Source: Hyphomonadaceae bacterium TMED5
Lineage (GTDB): Bacteria; Pseudomonadota; Alphaproteobacteria; Caulobacterales; Hyphomonadaceae
Direction of reading: 5' to 3'
NCBI GenBank assembly: GCA_002173095.1
Contig: NHBK01000018.1
Coordinates: 1-64,000, forward strand
Length of the DNA: 64,000 nt
Shown: positions 34,535-43,409 of the stretch, piece after piece
How the letters are laid out: each line of letters starts with the position of its first letter
Position numbering within the stretch: the first letter of the stretch is position 1
Position numbers and translations under genes: made by a program
The notes under the pieces: generated by a model
What the model was told of the DNA's origin: nothing
Databases searched by the model: none
Seen by the model: only the letters and a program-made list of their open reading frames with translations

Positions 34535-35739
34535 GGCCGCTCTACTGCGTATTCCGGTTCGAGCGCCTCGACCGGAATGCGTGTGATTTCGATCCGTTCC
34601 TTGTGCGTGGCATAGGCGATGTAAAGCACGCCGTCATGCACAAGGCTCTTCGGATAAGAATATCCAAGGCGCTTATATTTCCCGTCAAATAGCATAGGTG
34701 GCATATCGGCTAGCGCGGTTCGGATCGTATAGGCCCGGTCGAACTCATATCCATCATCTGAAAGAGACAGAACCAGCGGGAAGCGGGATCGGTCGCCTCG
34801 TGGATTGTTCACGCGAAACGCAAGGTCAGGCGTGAGGTTTCCGGCGCTCTGTTTGGAACGAGAGTCGGGAAACTCACCCATCTGTGGTGCGCTCCACGTT
34901 TTGCCCATATCGTCACTGACAGCGAAGATGGTTTCGTGGCTGCCACCCTGATCGCGGAACACCATGACGACCTCATCGTCGGGTGTGACATACCAGCTGG
35001 GTTCAAGCTCACGGGACACCTCACCCTCATAGGGCAAATTCTCAAAGGCGCCGGCTGTCCATCCATCCGTTCCGAGCGGATTGAACGTGTAATAAGGCGC
35101 CGCTCTGAGGCCCGGTTGCATATGGAAGCTGGTCAGAATGCGTCCATCGGGTAAAGCCCGGGAATCCTGTTCGATCACGCCCTGAATAGGCGCGCCTGAT
35201 TCGTCCAGAACCGGGGCCGCGTCAGACCAGTTCACTCCATCAATTGAGCTGATAAATTCAGTATGGCCCTGCGGCGTGCCTTCAAGCGGCCAGATATTGA
35301 GAAAGGCGATGAGCGTCTCGCCATCACTCAACCAGCCACCATTGGTTAGCCGAACACCGTCTCTCGGTTCGGCCAGAATGCGAGGTTCGGACCAGTTTTC
35401 GCCATCCTCTGAAACGGCATACATGACGCGTGTTTCCGGTGCGTCTTCATCCCGGAAGGATGACTGCCACTGAATGTAAAACTGGTTCTGAAAGACCGTG
35501 AGCACCGCCCCATGATTATAGGCATAGTCTTCAGCCGTTTCGGGCGCATAGACGGTATATGTCTCTGCTACTGGAGCTGGTCCCAGCCCCAGCGTTGCCG
35601 GGTGACTTCTGTCATATCCCTCAACGTCGAATGTGAGTGTGCCTTCGGCCGAAGCAGGAAGTGACGCGGTCGAAAAGCAGGCCCCCAAGGCGAGGGCGCC
35701 TGCGAGATTTAGCCCGAGACGGTGGATCAATGGATCCAA
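34531..35739 (-). CDS. Exported sialidase-fold (BNR/Asp-box) protein, probable glycosidase
   Basis: A 402-residue secreted protein. The signal peptide (LNLAGALALGACFSTASLPASAEG) is followed by a six-bladed-propeller pattern with three Asp boxes: SEDGENWSEP, SIDGVNWSDA and SDDMGKTWSAP. The fold includes sialidases, KDN/Kdo hydrolases and other exo-glycosidases; pectin side chains contain acidic sugars such as Kdo, but no specific activity can be claimed. No ATG precedes the signal peptide: initiation must be at TTG 35739 or TTG 35730, within the end of the upstream gene (13-nt overlap), so translation is probably coupled. Last gene of the kduD operon. Confidence 0.72.
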   Translation of the reverse strand: MDPLIHRLGLNLAGALALGACFSTASLPASAEGTLTFDVEGYDRSHPATLGLGPAPVAETYTVYAPETAEDYAYNHGAVLTVFQNQFYIQWQSSFRDEDAPETRVMYAVSEDGENWSEPRILAEPRDGVRLTNGGWLSDGETLIAFLNIWPLEGTPQGHTEFISSIDGVNWSDAAPVLDESGAPIQGVIEQDSRALPDGRILTSFHMQPGLRAAPYYTFNPLGTDGWTAGAFENLPYEGEVSRELEPSWYVTPDDEVVMVFRDQGGSHETIFAVSDDMGKTWSAPQMGEFPDSRSKQSAGNLTPDLAFRVNNPRGDRSRFPLVLSLSDDGYEFDRAYTIRTALADMPPMLFDGKYKRLGYSYPKSLVHDGVLYIAYATHKERIEITRIPVEALEPEYAVERP

Positions 35740-36239
35740 CGTTCAGACAGGGTTTCAACTTCGCCGGCATGGACGCGAACCTCATAGGCCGGGTCGGCTG
35801 GATTGCCTTCAGCGAAAAGCTCGTAAATCACCGCGCCATCTGTCTGGACGCTCTCAATGATGCGAACGGGCAGAACGCCATCAGACGCGATCAGCGCCTG
35901 TACCTGAACTTCAGCGGGAATCTCGCTCCATTCCAAATCGCGTTGAATTTCAACGATTTCGGCGCTGCCATCGTCACCCATCAGGACGTCGAATTCCAGT
36001 TCGCTGCCGTCGGCAATTTCGCCTTCAACATCGTAATAGGTCCGGCCATCGCGGATTTTCTGCAGAACCTCTTCAATCGTGAAGTCTGCGCGTTCGGCGG
36101 CAATCGCTTCTGTTACGCTGGACGGAAGCGCATCTGGTTCGATTTCCGTGATCTGAACGTCAGAGACAGCATGGCTTGCGCAGGCTGCAACGAGTGCCAG
36201 AAAGATCGGCGCGGTCAGTAGTTTTGCATTCTGAAGCAT
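35727..36239 (-). CDS. Small PepSY-like lipoprotein
   Basis: A 170-residue lipoprotein: lipobox VAAC (Cys20), then a domain with AERADFTIEEVLQKIRDGRTYYDVEGEIADGSELEFDVLMGDDG followed by EIVEIQRDLEWSEIP, the helix-strand pattern of PepSY-like domains, and possibly a second copy (VQALIASDGVLPVRIIESVQ and on). Such domains are thought to inhibit proteases or bind envelope partners. The start at 36239 has GGGGGAG and follows the esterase stop by one base; longer in-frame starts run through the esterase gene. Its role in the pectin operon is unknown. Confidence 0.7.
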   Translation of the reverse strand: MLQNAKLLTAPIFLALVAACASHAVSDVQITEIEPDALPSSVTEAIAAERADFTIEEVLQKIRDGRTYYDVEGEIADGSELEFDVLMGDDGSAEIVEIQRDLEWSEIPAEVQVQALIASDGVLPVRIIESVQTDGAVIYELFAEGNPADPAYEVRVHAGEVETLSERWIH

Positions 36240-36240
36240 G

Positions 36241-37806
36241 TCAGCTCCCCCATTGGATGAATGGTACGGTCGCGAACAGTTCACGTTCACGGCGGCGTGG
36301 GTCGTTTTCAAGTCGGGTAACGGCGTCGAAAACCATAGTCTCCCGGTCTGGCAGAGTGTGCTGGTCCCATTGCGGAATACCGGCATGGTTCGGGTCGCCA
36401 TTTCGCGCCAGATTGATGAAGGCCGTTGAAAGCTGATCGGCAACGCGGGCAGCTGTCGGTCCTGTTCCGGACATGGCGCCGGACTGGGCCAGATTATCGA
36501 AAGCGTGTTCGATATCGATGGTGTGAGGCGCGCCGCGCTGACGGTCTGCTGCGGGCAGATCAAACTGGTAAACCCAGGTCGGAGCGCCCTGACGCGCACG
36601 CGCATCGGATTCTTCGACCTGTCCGCGCCAGCTTCGTCCTGCTGTCGTGGCTTTGAACATGATTTCAGTCGGGCCGAGTTCCGGGAACCATTCGCGGTAT
36701 TTGGTCACGACATGGCTTGGCAGAATATCGCAGCGCAGCTGTGCTTCCAGCCAATCTGGCAGAGTGTCCCATGTCAGCTCAAAGGCCTCATCACGCCAGA
36801 GAAACGCTTTGGTTTCATCCTTTGTGTTGCCAAGGATCATCGGGATGTGAGCCGACTGAGACGGCGCATCCGGGAAGAATGGATGACGCATAAGCATGCG
36901 ATAATCGAGGACGGGGCCGAAATAGAGGCCATGCGCCGGGTTTACCGGGTCCCGCGCATTTAGAGCCTCGACAATTTGTTCCATTGGCAAGGTGCGCAGC
37001 AGCTCAGGCGTAACCGTTGAGCTAAGGCCCAGATTGTCGATAAAGGCTTGCGCACGTGCGGTGCCGTTCAATGGGCCGCAAGCTGTGACTTGCTGGCCGC
37101 TCATGGTGGCTGCGCTGTGGAACAGACCCTCTGCAGCAGGGGAGGCCATCATGGTTGCGATCTTAGCGCCGCCGCCAGACTGGCCGAATACCATGACGCG
37201 ATCGGGATCACCGCCAAAGGCCTCAGCATTCTGTTTTACCCAGTTCAGCGCGAGGATCAGGTCCCACTGGCCAGCATTGCCACTGTCTGGAAACTCACCG
37301 GGAAATAGACGATCCAGATAGAGATAACCAAAGGCATTCAAGCGATGGTTCACGGTAATGACCACCATATCGCCTTTATTCACCAGATGAGTGCCATCAT
37401 AGAGTTCGTCTGATCCCGACCCATTCGAATAAGCGCCGCCATGAATGTAGAACATGATCGGGCGTTTGCCGCCGTCATGCAGGGCAGGGGTCCACACATT
37501 GAGGAACAGGCAGTCTTCGTCTTCAACCGCCTGGTCTGCGCGTTGTGGACAGGCTGCACCGTAGGCCGTTGCATCGGTGATGCTGGAGTTGAAGGCTGCT
37601 GCTATGGGCTTGGCGAAGCGGCTGAGCGCGGTGCTTTCGCCATACCGAATGCCCTTGAAGGCGTGGACACCCTGTGAGCTGAGGCCGCGAACCGGACCGG
37701 CACTGGTTTCTGCAACCACGCTGGCTTCCTGGGCGAATGCGCCAAATGAGCTGGCCGCAGCAAAGCTGGCGCCAGCGCCAAGAACTGTGCGTCGAGTTAG
37801 ATCCAA
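36241..37806 (-). CDS. Exported type-B carboxylesterase
   Basis: A 521-residue carboxylesterase with a twin-Arg signal (TRRTVLGAGASFAAASSFGAFAQE). Catalytic elements of the type-B family: N-terminal FKGIRYGE, EDCLFLNVWTP, oxyanion IHGGAYSNGSGSDELYDG, nucleophile GQSGGGA (usual GESAGG), acid in NTKDETKAF, and His in GAPHTIDIEHAFDN. Such enzymes cut carboxylic esters including feruloyl or methyl esters of plant walls. It stands between kdgK (22 nt) and the PepSY lipoprotein (one base), hence a likely pectin de-esterifying function, inferred from context. Confidence 0.87.
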   Translation of the reverse strand: MDLTRRTVLGAGASFAAASSFGAFAQEASVVAETSAGPVRGLSSQGVHAFKGIRYGESTALSRFAKPIAAAFNSSITDATAYGAACPQRADQAVEDEDCLFLNVWTPALHDGGKRPIMFYIHGGAYSNGSGSDELYDGTHLVNKGDMVVITVNHRLNAFGYLYLDRLFPGEFPDSGNAGQWDLILALNWVKQNAEAFGGDPDRVMVFGQSGGGAKIATMMASPAAEGLFHSAATMSGQQVTACGPLNGTARAQAFIDNLGLSSTVTPELLRTLPMEQIVEALNARDPVNPAHGLYFGPVLDYRMLMRHPFFPDAPSQSAHIPMILGNTKDETKAFLWRDEAFELTWDTLPDWLEAQLRCDILPSHVVTKYREWFPELGPTEIMFKATTAGRSWRGQVEESDARARQGAPTWVYQFDLPAADRQRGAPHTIDIEHAFDNLAQSGAMSGTGPTAARVADQLSTAFINLARNGDPNHAGIPQWDQHTLPDRETMVFDAVTRLENDPRRRERELFATVPFIQWGS

Positions 37807-37828
37807 TTTTTCCTCCCGGTTTTATATT

Positions 37829-38830
37829 TTACCGGCGGACGTCCAGCCCCGATTCATTCATGGCATCTTCAACTTCCTGAACACTCGTCAGATTGAAGTC
37901 ACCCGGAATGGAGTGCTTGATGGCCCCCGCCGCCATAGCGAATTCGATTGTGTATTGTGGGTCACGCTCGTTCAGCAGGCAGTGCAGAACACCGGCTGCA
38001 AAGGCGTCACCGCCGCCAATCCGGTCCACAACGCCTTCGAGTTCATGGGCGCGCGACACATAGGTTTCGCTGCGCGTGAACAAATCGCCAGCAATAGACT
38101 GGTTGGAGACCGAGGTTTGAGCGCGGTGGGTTGCCGCCACCATTTTCAGGCGAGGGAAGGCTTCAAATGCGCGCTTGATTGCGACCTCACGTTCTTCACG
38201 CTCTGTGCCGAGCAGAAGGGCAATATCGCGTTCGTTGATGAAGGCGATTGTCGCGTTCGATAGGATGTTACGCAGGATTGCAGGGCCGTCGCCGTCCCAG
38301 CTTTTCCAGAGCGCTTCACGGTAATTGCCATCAAAGGAGAGCTCTATGCCCCGTTCAGCGCATTTGGCCGCCAGATCCTGACAGGCTTGTGCTGGGCCGG
38401 GGCCGGTCGCAGGCGTGATGCCTGAAACATGGACGATGCGGACATCGTTCAGAAGGCTATCCCAATCGAACTCGGACGGGTCTGAATAGGCGAAGGCTGA
38501 ATGCGCGCGATCGTATAGAATGCGTGAAGGCCGACGCACAGCGCCGGTTTCCAGGAAATAAGCGCCCATGCGGCCTTCGCGGCGAGAGACATAGCTGGTG
38601 CCCATTCCGTGCATGCGAAGCCCTGCAAGCAGCGCTTCGGCCATTGGGTTATCATCAGCCACCGTAGAGACCATTTCAACGGAATGGCCAAAACGGGCAA
38701 GGCTGACACCGACATTGGCTTCGGCGCCGCCAAAATTGACTTCCAGGCGTCCGGATTGGCCAAAGCGCTCATGGCCCGGCGTAGAGAAGCGAAGCAGGAG
38801 TTCGCCAAAGCAGAGTGTGTCGGTTGTCAT
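37829..38830 (-). CDS. kdgK: 2-dehydro-3-deoxygluconokinase (KDG kinase)
   Basis: A 333-residue PfkB-family kinase phosphorylating KDG to KDPG. The first PfkB motif region NFGGAEANVGVSLARFG is near residue 32; the second motif DRIGGGDAFAAGVLHCL near 270 has the catalytic Asp in GGGDAFAAG. Length and motifs match bacterial KDG kinases. Second gene of the kduD operon; its product goes to Eda encoded in the uxaA operon. Confidence 0.94.
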   Translation of the reverse strand: MTTDTLCFGELLLRFSTPGHERFGQSGRLEVNFGGAEANVGVSLARFGHSVEMVSTVADDNPMAEALLAGLRMHGMGTSYVSRREGRMGAYFLETGAVRRPSRILYDRAHSAFAYSDPSEFDWDSLLNDVRIVHVSGITPATGPGPAQACQDLAAKCAERGIELSFDGNYREALWKSWDGDGPAILRNILSNATIAFINERDIALLLGTEREEREVAIKRAFEAFPRLKMVAATHRAQTSVSNQSIAGDLFTRSETYVSRAHELEGVVDRIGGGDAFAAGVLHCLLNERDPQYTIEFAMAAGAIKHSIPGDFNLTSVQEVEDAMNESGLDVRR

Positions 38831-38852
38831 GTCTTTCTCAGCTCAGATATGA

Positions 38853-39611
38853 TCAGCGTGCGAGCCAGCCGCCATCGACCGGCAGGGTGATGCCCTGAAC
38901 ATAGTCTGAAGCAGACGAAGACAGGAAGACGGCTGCGCCGCCAAGGTCAGATGGCTTGCCCCAGCGACCAGCTGGAATACGGCCCAGAATTTCAGAATTG
39001 CGTTTCTCGTCAGCCTGAAGAGCAGCCGTGTTGTTCGTCGCGAAATAGCCCGGCGCGATTGCATTCACGTTGATGCCGTGCGCAGCCCATTCGTTTGCGA
39101 GAATACGTGTGAGGCCCATCACGCCGCTTTTAGACGCGGTGTAAGATGGCACGCGAATACCGCCCTGATAGGACAGCATGCTGGCGATATTGATGATCTT
39201 ACCGCCTTTGCCTGCTGCGATCATTTCCTTGGCAACAGCCTGGCTGAGGAAGAACAGGGTTTTCAGATTGATATCCATCACCGCATCCCAGTCTTCTTCT
39301 GTGAAGTCGATTGAGTCATTGCGTTTGATGATGCCTGCATTGTTCACGAGGATATCGATACCGCCGAGAACTTCTTTGGTTTCGCCAACGATTTTGCCGA
39401 TTGGCTCAAGGCTGCCAAGGTCACCCATAATGACGTGGGCTTTGCGACCGGTCTTTTCGACCAGTTCAACCGTTTCTTCCGGTGCAGAGCGGCCTACCAG
39501 TGCGAGGTCTGCACCGGCTTCCGCGAGTGAAACCGCCATACCCTGACCAAGGCCGGTGTTTGCGCCTGTTACGATGGCAACTTTACCCGTGAGATCGAAA
39601 GGATGTGACAT
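38853..39611 (-). CDS. kduD: 2-deoxy-D-gluconate 3-dehydrogenase / KduD
   Basis: A 252-residue short-chain dehydrogenase. Cofactor loop VTGANTGLGQGMA at 14-26, NNAGI near 90, Ser-Tyr-Lys catalytic set in IASMLSYQGGIRVPSYTASKSG near 143-161, and the KduD-typical C-terminus SDYVQGITLPVDGGWLAR. It interconverts 2,5-diketo-3-deoxygluconate and KDG in breakdown of unsaturated uronates produced by pectate lyase. It heads the operon kduD-kdgK-esterase-PepSY-sialidase and has an operator copy 174 nt upstream. No KduI or KdgF isomerase gene is in the window. Confidence 0.92.
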   Translation of the reverse strand: MSHPFDLTGKVAIVTGANTGLGQGMAVSLAEAGADLALVGRSAPEETVELVEKTGRKAHVIMGDLGSLEPIGKIVGETKEVLGGIDILVNNAGIIKRNDSIDFTEEDWDAVMDINLKTLFFLSQAVAKEMIAAGKGGKIINIASMLSYQGGIRVPSYTASKSGVMGLTRILANEWAAHGINVNAIAPGYFATNNTAALQADEKRNSEILGRIPAGRWGKPSDLGGAAVFLSSSASDYVQGITLPVDGGWLAR

Positions 39612-39784
39612 GATCGGACCTGTTTAAGCTGTCTGAAATGGGAAGGGTGAACGCGAGGATAGGGCTGAGGCGGAAGCTGAGCCAATTGCAACGCGTGAAT
39701 GAGGGGAAAATGACGACAGATTGTCGATTTGAATCATGTTCTGCATCCTCCCTCTAAATCTTTTGTATGCCCGTTATGCCGGGT

Positions 39785-39801
39785 TAGGTAACCGGTGTCA
39801 T
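39785..39801. promoter_or_regulatory. LacI-type operator copy 2 (kduD operon)
   Basis: TAGGTAACCGGTGTCAT, 15 of 17 bases identical to copy 1. It lies in the 228-nt gap between the LacI gene end and kduD, 174 nt before the kduD start. Confidence 0.7.
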
Positions 39802-39839
39802 AACATTGGGTCTGAACGGTATCAACAGATAACCTGACG

Positions 39840-40910
39840 TCAGGCGCGCGCTGTTGACTGGCGCACGACGATTTCGGGAACGAATTCCTTGGTGAATTTG
39901 GTATTGTGGCCGTTAAGCTGGTCAAGAAGGCGGTTTGCGGCTTCGCGGCCCATATCCCGAATCGGCAGTTTGACCGTTGTCAGCTGAGGCCAGATCCGCG
40001 CGGCCATTGGCGTGTCATCAAAGCCGACAATTGAAAGCTCATCAGGGATTTCGAGGCCAGCTTTGCGCGCAGATGTGTAGACACCGATGGCCATCTCATC
40101 GTTACCGGCGAAGATCGCCGTGGGGCGATTGCTGCGGGACAGAAGGTTATCAGCCGCCTGCACACCGGAATCGAACGTATAGCCAGCTTCCAGGGTCAGA
40201 GCTGGTTCCAGTTCAATTCCAAACTCGGCAAGCCCGGTACGGAACCCGAACAGGCGTTCGTGAGAGGACCGGAAGCTTTTTGGGCCGTGAACATGGGCGA
40301 TGCGCTTGTGACCGAGCGTTGCGAGATGGCGCGCGGCTTGCGCTGCGCCTTCTGCGTCCTCTGTACGGATCATGCGGTAGGGTTCATCCAGATCGACGGA
40401 GGTGATGCGGACATAGTCACAGCTGGCATTGCGCAGCATTTCGGACAGTTTGTCGTCTTCAGATACGGAAGGTGGCATGATGACGCCAGCAGGGCGATGG
40501 CGCTCGACGAAGCGCATGACTTCGTCACGATAGTCTGTGTTGGAACGATCAACCGGTTGCAGGACAAGCTGGTAGTCGGTTGGCGCAAGCGCATCCAGAA
40601 TGCCGCGCTGCATGTTCACGACATATTGCGGGCTCGGATTATCGTACACCATTCCGATGAGGTAGGATTTTCGAAAGGCGAGGGCACGGGCCTGAGGATC
40701 CGGACGAAAATCATGCTCAGCGATGATTTTCTCGACGCGCGCGCGGGTTTCTGCGCTGACGAGCGGGGATCTGTTGATGATTCGTGAGACAGTTTTCTTC
40801 GAGACATTGGCAAGCCGCGCAATGTCATTGATCGTTACGCGGCCTTCCAGGGCGGTGCCGGGGTCTGTCACGTCCGGCACGGACTTTTCGTCTTTATCGT
40901 TTTTATTCAC
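39840..40910 (-). CDS. LacI-family transcriptional regulator, probable regulator of the pectin locus
   Basis: A 356-residue repressor. The HTH and hinge are near residues 25-70: VTINDIARLANVSKKTVSRI and INRSPLVSAETRARVEKII; then a periplasmic-binding-protein-like effector domain (YLIGMVYDNPSPQYV, TAIFAGNDEMAIGVYTSARK, SIVGFDDTPMAARIWPQLTTV). LacI proteins bind palindromes with a central CG, matching the four ACCGGT sites around it, so it is the natural candidate regulator with a KDG-type inducer (inference). Start: GTG at 40910 with GGGAAG upstream; TTG at 40922 is the alternative. No ACCGGT site lies before this gene itself. Confidence 0.88.
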   Translation of the reverse strand: MNKNDKDEKSVPDVTDPGTALEGRVTINDIARLANVSKKTVSRIINRSPLVSAETRARVEKIIAEHDFRPDPQARALAFRKSYLIGMVYDNPSPQYVVNMQRGILDALAPTDYQLVLQPVDRSNTDYRDEVMRFVERHRPAGVIMPPSVSEDDKLSEMLRNASCDYVRITSVDLDEPYRMIRTEDAEGAAQAARHLATLGHKRIAHVHGPKSFRSSHERLFGFRTGLAEFGIELEPALTLEAGYTFDSGVQAADNLLSRSNRPTAIFAGNDEMAIGVYTSARKAGLEIPDELSIVGFDDTPMAARIWPQLTTVKLPIRDMGREAANRLLDQLNGHNTKFTKEFVPEIVVRQSTARA

Positions 40911-40930
40911 TGAACTTCCCAAGAATCCGA

Positions 40931-40953
40931 CTGTATCCCAGAACAGAATACAG
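40931..40953. promoter_or_regulatory. Inverted repeat upstream of the LacI gene
   Basis: CTGTAT and ATACAG, 11 bases apart, lie 21-43 nt before the GTG start of the regulator. They may be an operator or simply flank its promoter; unlike the four ACCGGT sites. Confidence 0.3.
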
Positions 40954-40983
40954 CCAGATTCAGTTCAGTATAGTAGAAAGTGG

Positions 40984-42396
40984 TTATGTGCCACGTGCAC
41001 TCAGCTCAGAGCTGAGAGCTTCTTCGTTCAGAGGGGACATGGTTGTGAGGTCCCAGTTCGCAGGATCGAAGGCACGTGTCGTGGCTTCGAACTCTGGGTA
41101 ACCGCCAACTTCGTCCTGACTGTCGATGATATCGCCACGACCTTCGGCAGCGTCTGCGGTGACGCGAACGTCGTTGACGTCACGGTCCCAAGGGCGAGCG
41201 CCAGCGTAAGCGAGCACATAATCTTCAACATATTCAGTAGGAATGATGGACAGGCCGCTCAGATCCATGTGAGGCATTTCAACTGAGAGGATTTCAGCAG
41301 GACCGGTTTCATAAGAACCAAACATAGGTGCGTCATTGCCCCAGCGATCAACAGCGATGTTGCCATCGTTGTAGAGGGACAGATCACCAATACCGCCAAT
41401 CATGACCATAGGCAGGCCTGACTGTGTGGATGGGCCGTAGCGCATAACGTTGGAAACGAGATCCATTTCACCGAGTTCTGGCTGGTGGCCAGCCCATTCC
41501 AGACCTTGCAGATTGTAATGCACTGCGCGCTGGCCCGGATTGTAAATGAAGTTGTTCACGATCGCGCCATGTACGTCGCCTTTAAAGAGCGGGCTGCGCT
41601 CATAGTTTGACGTGTAGAGGTTTGAATAAAGGACAATATTGTTCACATGATCGTGGATCAGTGAGCCTTTTGAGTGCTCGCCTTTCGCGTGTGTCGCGTG
41701 AGACAGGCCTTCTGCGATAATGTTGTGAGAGAACAGCACATGATTTGATGCAGATTCGTGCCACTCTTCAGGCGTGTCGCCATCAAATCGGCTGCTGGAA
41801 GAGGACAGGTTTTCGTCGGTTGCCCAGCTCATGGAGCAATGGTCGACAACAACATTGTAAGCGCCGCCCGTTGTGGACAAGGCATCAATATCACGGCCAG
41901 AGCGTTCTTCTTCATTCAGATCGCCCGGGCGAACACGCAGGTGCTGAACAATGATGTCATGGCCGGATACGACGAACCCACCGCGTACAAGCGTGATACC
42001 AGGAGACGGCGCAGTCTGACCCGCAATGGTGATGTCTGAACCGGAAATGCGCAGATTATTGCCGCCCAGGTCGATGGCGCCAGCAACTTCGAAGACAATG
42101 ATGGTCGGGCCTTCATTCTCAAGCGCGGCGCGCAGTGTGCCCGGGCCCTCGCTTTCAAGAGAGGTCACGCGAACAATCTCGCCACCTGCACCGCCATCGG
42201 TTACCTGGCTCGCATAGGTCGGGAGACCGTATTCCCAGCCAATTGTGTCTGGCGCAGGAAGTGAAAAGGTCTGAGCTGCTGGTTCTGCTGTCTGTGCTGA
42301 CGCAGTTCCAGTCATGGCACATCCTGCCACAAGAGCAGGCCCAATCGCGAGGAAAGTGGTCGCGATCAGTGCAGATTTGAGGTTGAGTTTGGACAT
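40984..42396 (-). CDS. Pectate lyase, polysaccharide lyase family 1 type
   Basis: A 470-residue secreted lyase that cleaves polygalacturonate by beta-elimination. The signal has a lipobox-like VAGC (near residue 26), so it may be surface-anchored. The parallel beta-helix region carries PL1 hallmarks: DITIAGQTAPSPGITL, VVDHCSMSWATDEN (calcium/vWiDH-like motif) near 190, and YERSPLFKGDVHGAIVNNFIYN, whose Arg is the expected catalytic residue, near 270. The start at 42396 has GGGAGGA upstream. It is divergent from the hydratase-like gene with operator copy 3 between. Products would be unsaturated oligogalacturonides for the TonB receptor. Confidence 0.88.
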   Translation of the reverse strand: MSKLNLKSALIATTFLAIGPALVAGCAMTGTASAQTAEPAAQTFSLPAPDTIGWEYGLPTYASQVTDGGAGGEIVRVTSLESEGPGTLRAALENEGPTIIVFEVAGAIDLGGNNLRISGSDITIAGQTAPSPGITLVRGGFVVSGHDIIVQHLRVRPGDLNEEERSGRDIDALSTTGGAYNVVVDHCSMSWATDENLSSSSSRFDGDTPEEWHESASNHVLFSHNIIAEGLSHATHAKGEHSKGSLIHDHVNNIVLYSNLYTSNYERSPLFKGDVHGAIVNNFIYNPGQRAVHYNLQGLEWAGHQPELGEMDLVSNVMRYGPSTQSGLPMVMIGGIGDLSLYNDGNIAVDRWGNDAPMFGSYETGPAEILSVEMPHMDLSGLSIIPTEYVEDYVLAYAGARPWDRDVNDVRVTADAAEGRGDIIDSQDEVGGYPEFEATTRAFDPANWDLTTMSPLNEEALSSELSARGT

Positions 42397-42477
42397 GGTC
42401 TGTATTCCTCCCAAATACTTTGATTTTTGACACAATAACCCTTGGCGCTAGCCAAAGGAACGTCTAGACATAGATCA

Positions 42478-42494
42478 ATGACACCGGTTACCAT
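42478..42494. promoter_or_regulatory. LacI-type operator copy 3 (pectate lyase / hydratase divergent promoter)
   Basis: ATGACACCGGTTACCAT, the exact reverse complement of copy 1. It is 82 nt before the pectate lyase start and 42 nt before the hydratase-like start. Confidence 0.75.
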
Positions 42495-42535
42495 CGCTGT
42501 CCAGAACCAATAAATAGAATCATTCGAGGCAGGAA

Positions 42536-43333
42536 ATGGCACAGACTGAGACAGCTGCAAAAGATGCGCGCTCTGAGGCTTTTGTGAAGGCGCGTCGCGC
42601 CGGCGAAGGGATCCCCGTTTATCCGGGAGACATGCCACAAACGCTGGAGGAAGCGTATAAAATTCAAGACTCTGGTATCTCATTGTGGCCGAGCGCGATT
42701 AAAGGCTGGAAGGTCGGCCGCGTCGCTGGCGAGTGGGAAACCAAGCTCGGCGTTGACCGCCTTGTAGGTCCCGTTTTTGAAGAACTTTGCTTCGATAATC
42801 ACGATGATGTGCACACTATGCCTGTGTTCGGTAAAGGGTTCGCCGCAGTCGAAGGTGAAGTGACGGCGGTTATCGGAAAAGATGTGCCAGAAGGCAAAAC
42901 AGATTTCACAACCGAAGAGGCGCTTGGCTTCATTAAATCGCTCCATTTCGGGGTCGAAATTGCAAGCTCTCCATTCCCGGAAATCAACGACCATGGTCCG
43001 CTCGTAACCATTTCTGATTTCGGCAATAATTTTGGTCTCATTCTTGGCAAAGAGATTGAGAATTGGAGCGATCTGGCTCTGGCCGATTGGGAATTTGAAA
43101 CAGTGATCAATGACAAATCTGTCGGCAAAGCGGCCCCAACGGCGCTGCCAGGCGGACCTGTCGAATCTGTTCGCTATCTTCTTGAGAATACAGCACGTCG
43201 CGGCCTCCCGCTTAAGGCGGGGATGATGGTCCTGACTGGTGCGGTTACCGGTGTTCATCAGGCCTATGTAGGTGACGCATCCTACGTAACTCTGGCTGAT
43301 GACAAAATTTCACTTCGTCTGACTGAGGCCTAG
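42536..43333 (+). CDS. 2-keto-4-pentenoate-hydratase-family protein in the pectin regulon
   Basis: A 265-residue member of the fumarylacetoacetase/2-keto-4-pentenoate hydratase superfamily. Family segments: AYKIQDSGISLWPSAIKGWKVG near 43, LVGPVFEE near 80, AAVEGEVTAVIGKDVP near 110 (metal-binding Glu pair), FGVEIASSPFPEINDHGPL near 140, DFGNNFGLILGKEI near 162 and AGMMVLTGAVTGV near 225. Characterised relatives hydrate catechol-pathway products, but no aromatic genes are nearby. The operator in front ties it to uronate metabolism, where a 2-keto-3-deoxy acid is a plausible substrate. The true reaction is unknown. AGGCAGGAA precedes the ATG; a terminator follows. Confidence 0.8.
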   Translation: MAQTETAAKDARSEAFVKARRAGEGIPVYPGDMPQTLEEAYKIQDSGISLWPSAIKGWKVGRVAGEWETKLGVDRLVGPVFEELCFDNHDDVHTMPVFGKGFAAVEGEVTAVIGKDVPEGKTDFTTEEALGFIKSLHFGVEIASSPFPEINDHGPLVTISDFGNNFGLILGKEIENWSDLALADWEFETVINDKSVGKAAPTALPGGPVESVRYLLENTARRGLPLKAGMMVLTGAVTGVHQAYVGDASYVTLADDKISLRLTEA

Positions 43334-43369
43334 TCCCTGATGCTTCTATTGGAACACTGAAGTGAAATT

Positions 43370-43400
43370 GGGCTCACCTTTCTGGGTGAGCCCTTTTTTT
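43370..43400 (+). terminator. Rho-independent terminator of the hydratase-like gene
   Basis: GGGCTCACC, loop TTTCTG, GGTGAGCCC and seven T: a perfect 9-bp stem, 36 nt after the stop. Confidence 0.93.
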
Positions 43401-43409
43401 ATCAATGGA

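Noticed and set aside
43243-43258. A fifth operator-like sequence GGTTACCGGTGTTCAT
   Set aside because: It lies deep inside the hydratase coding region, deviates in the right half-site, and encodes conserved residues of that protein.
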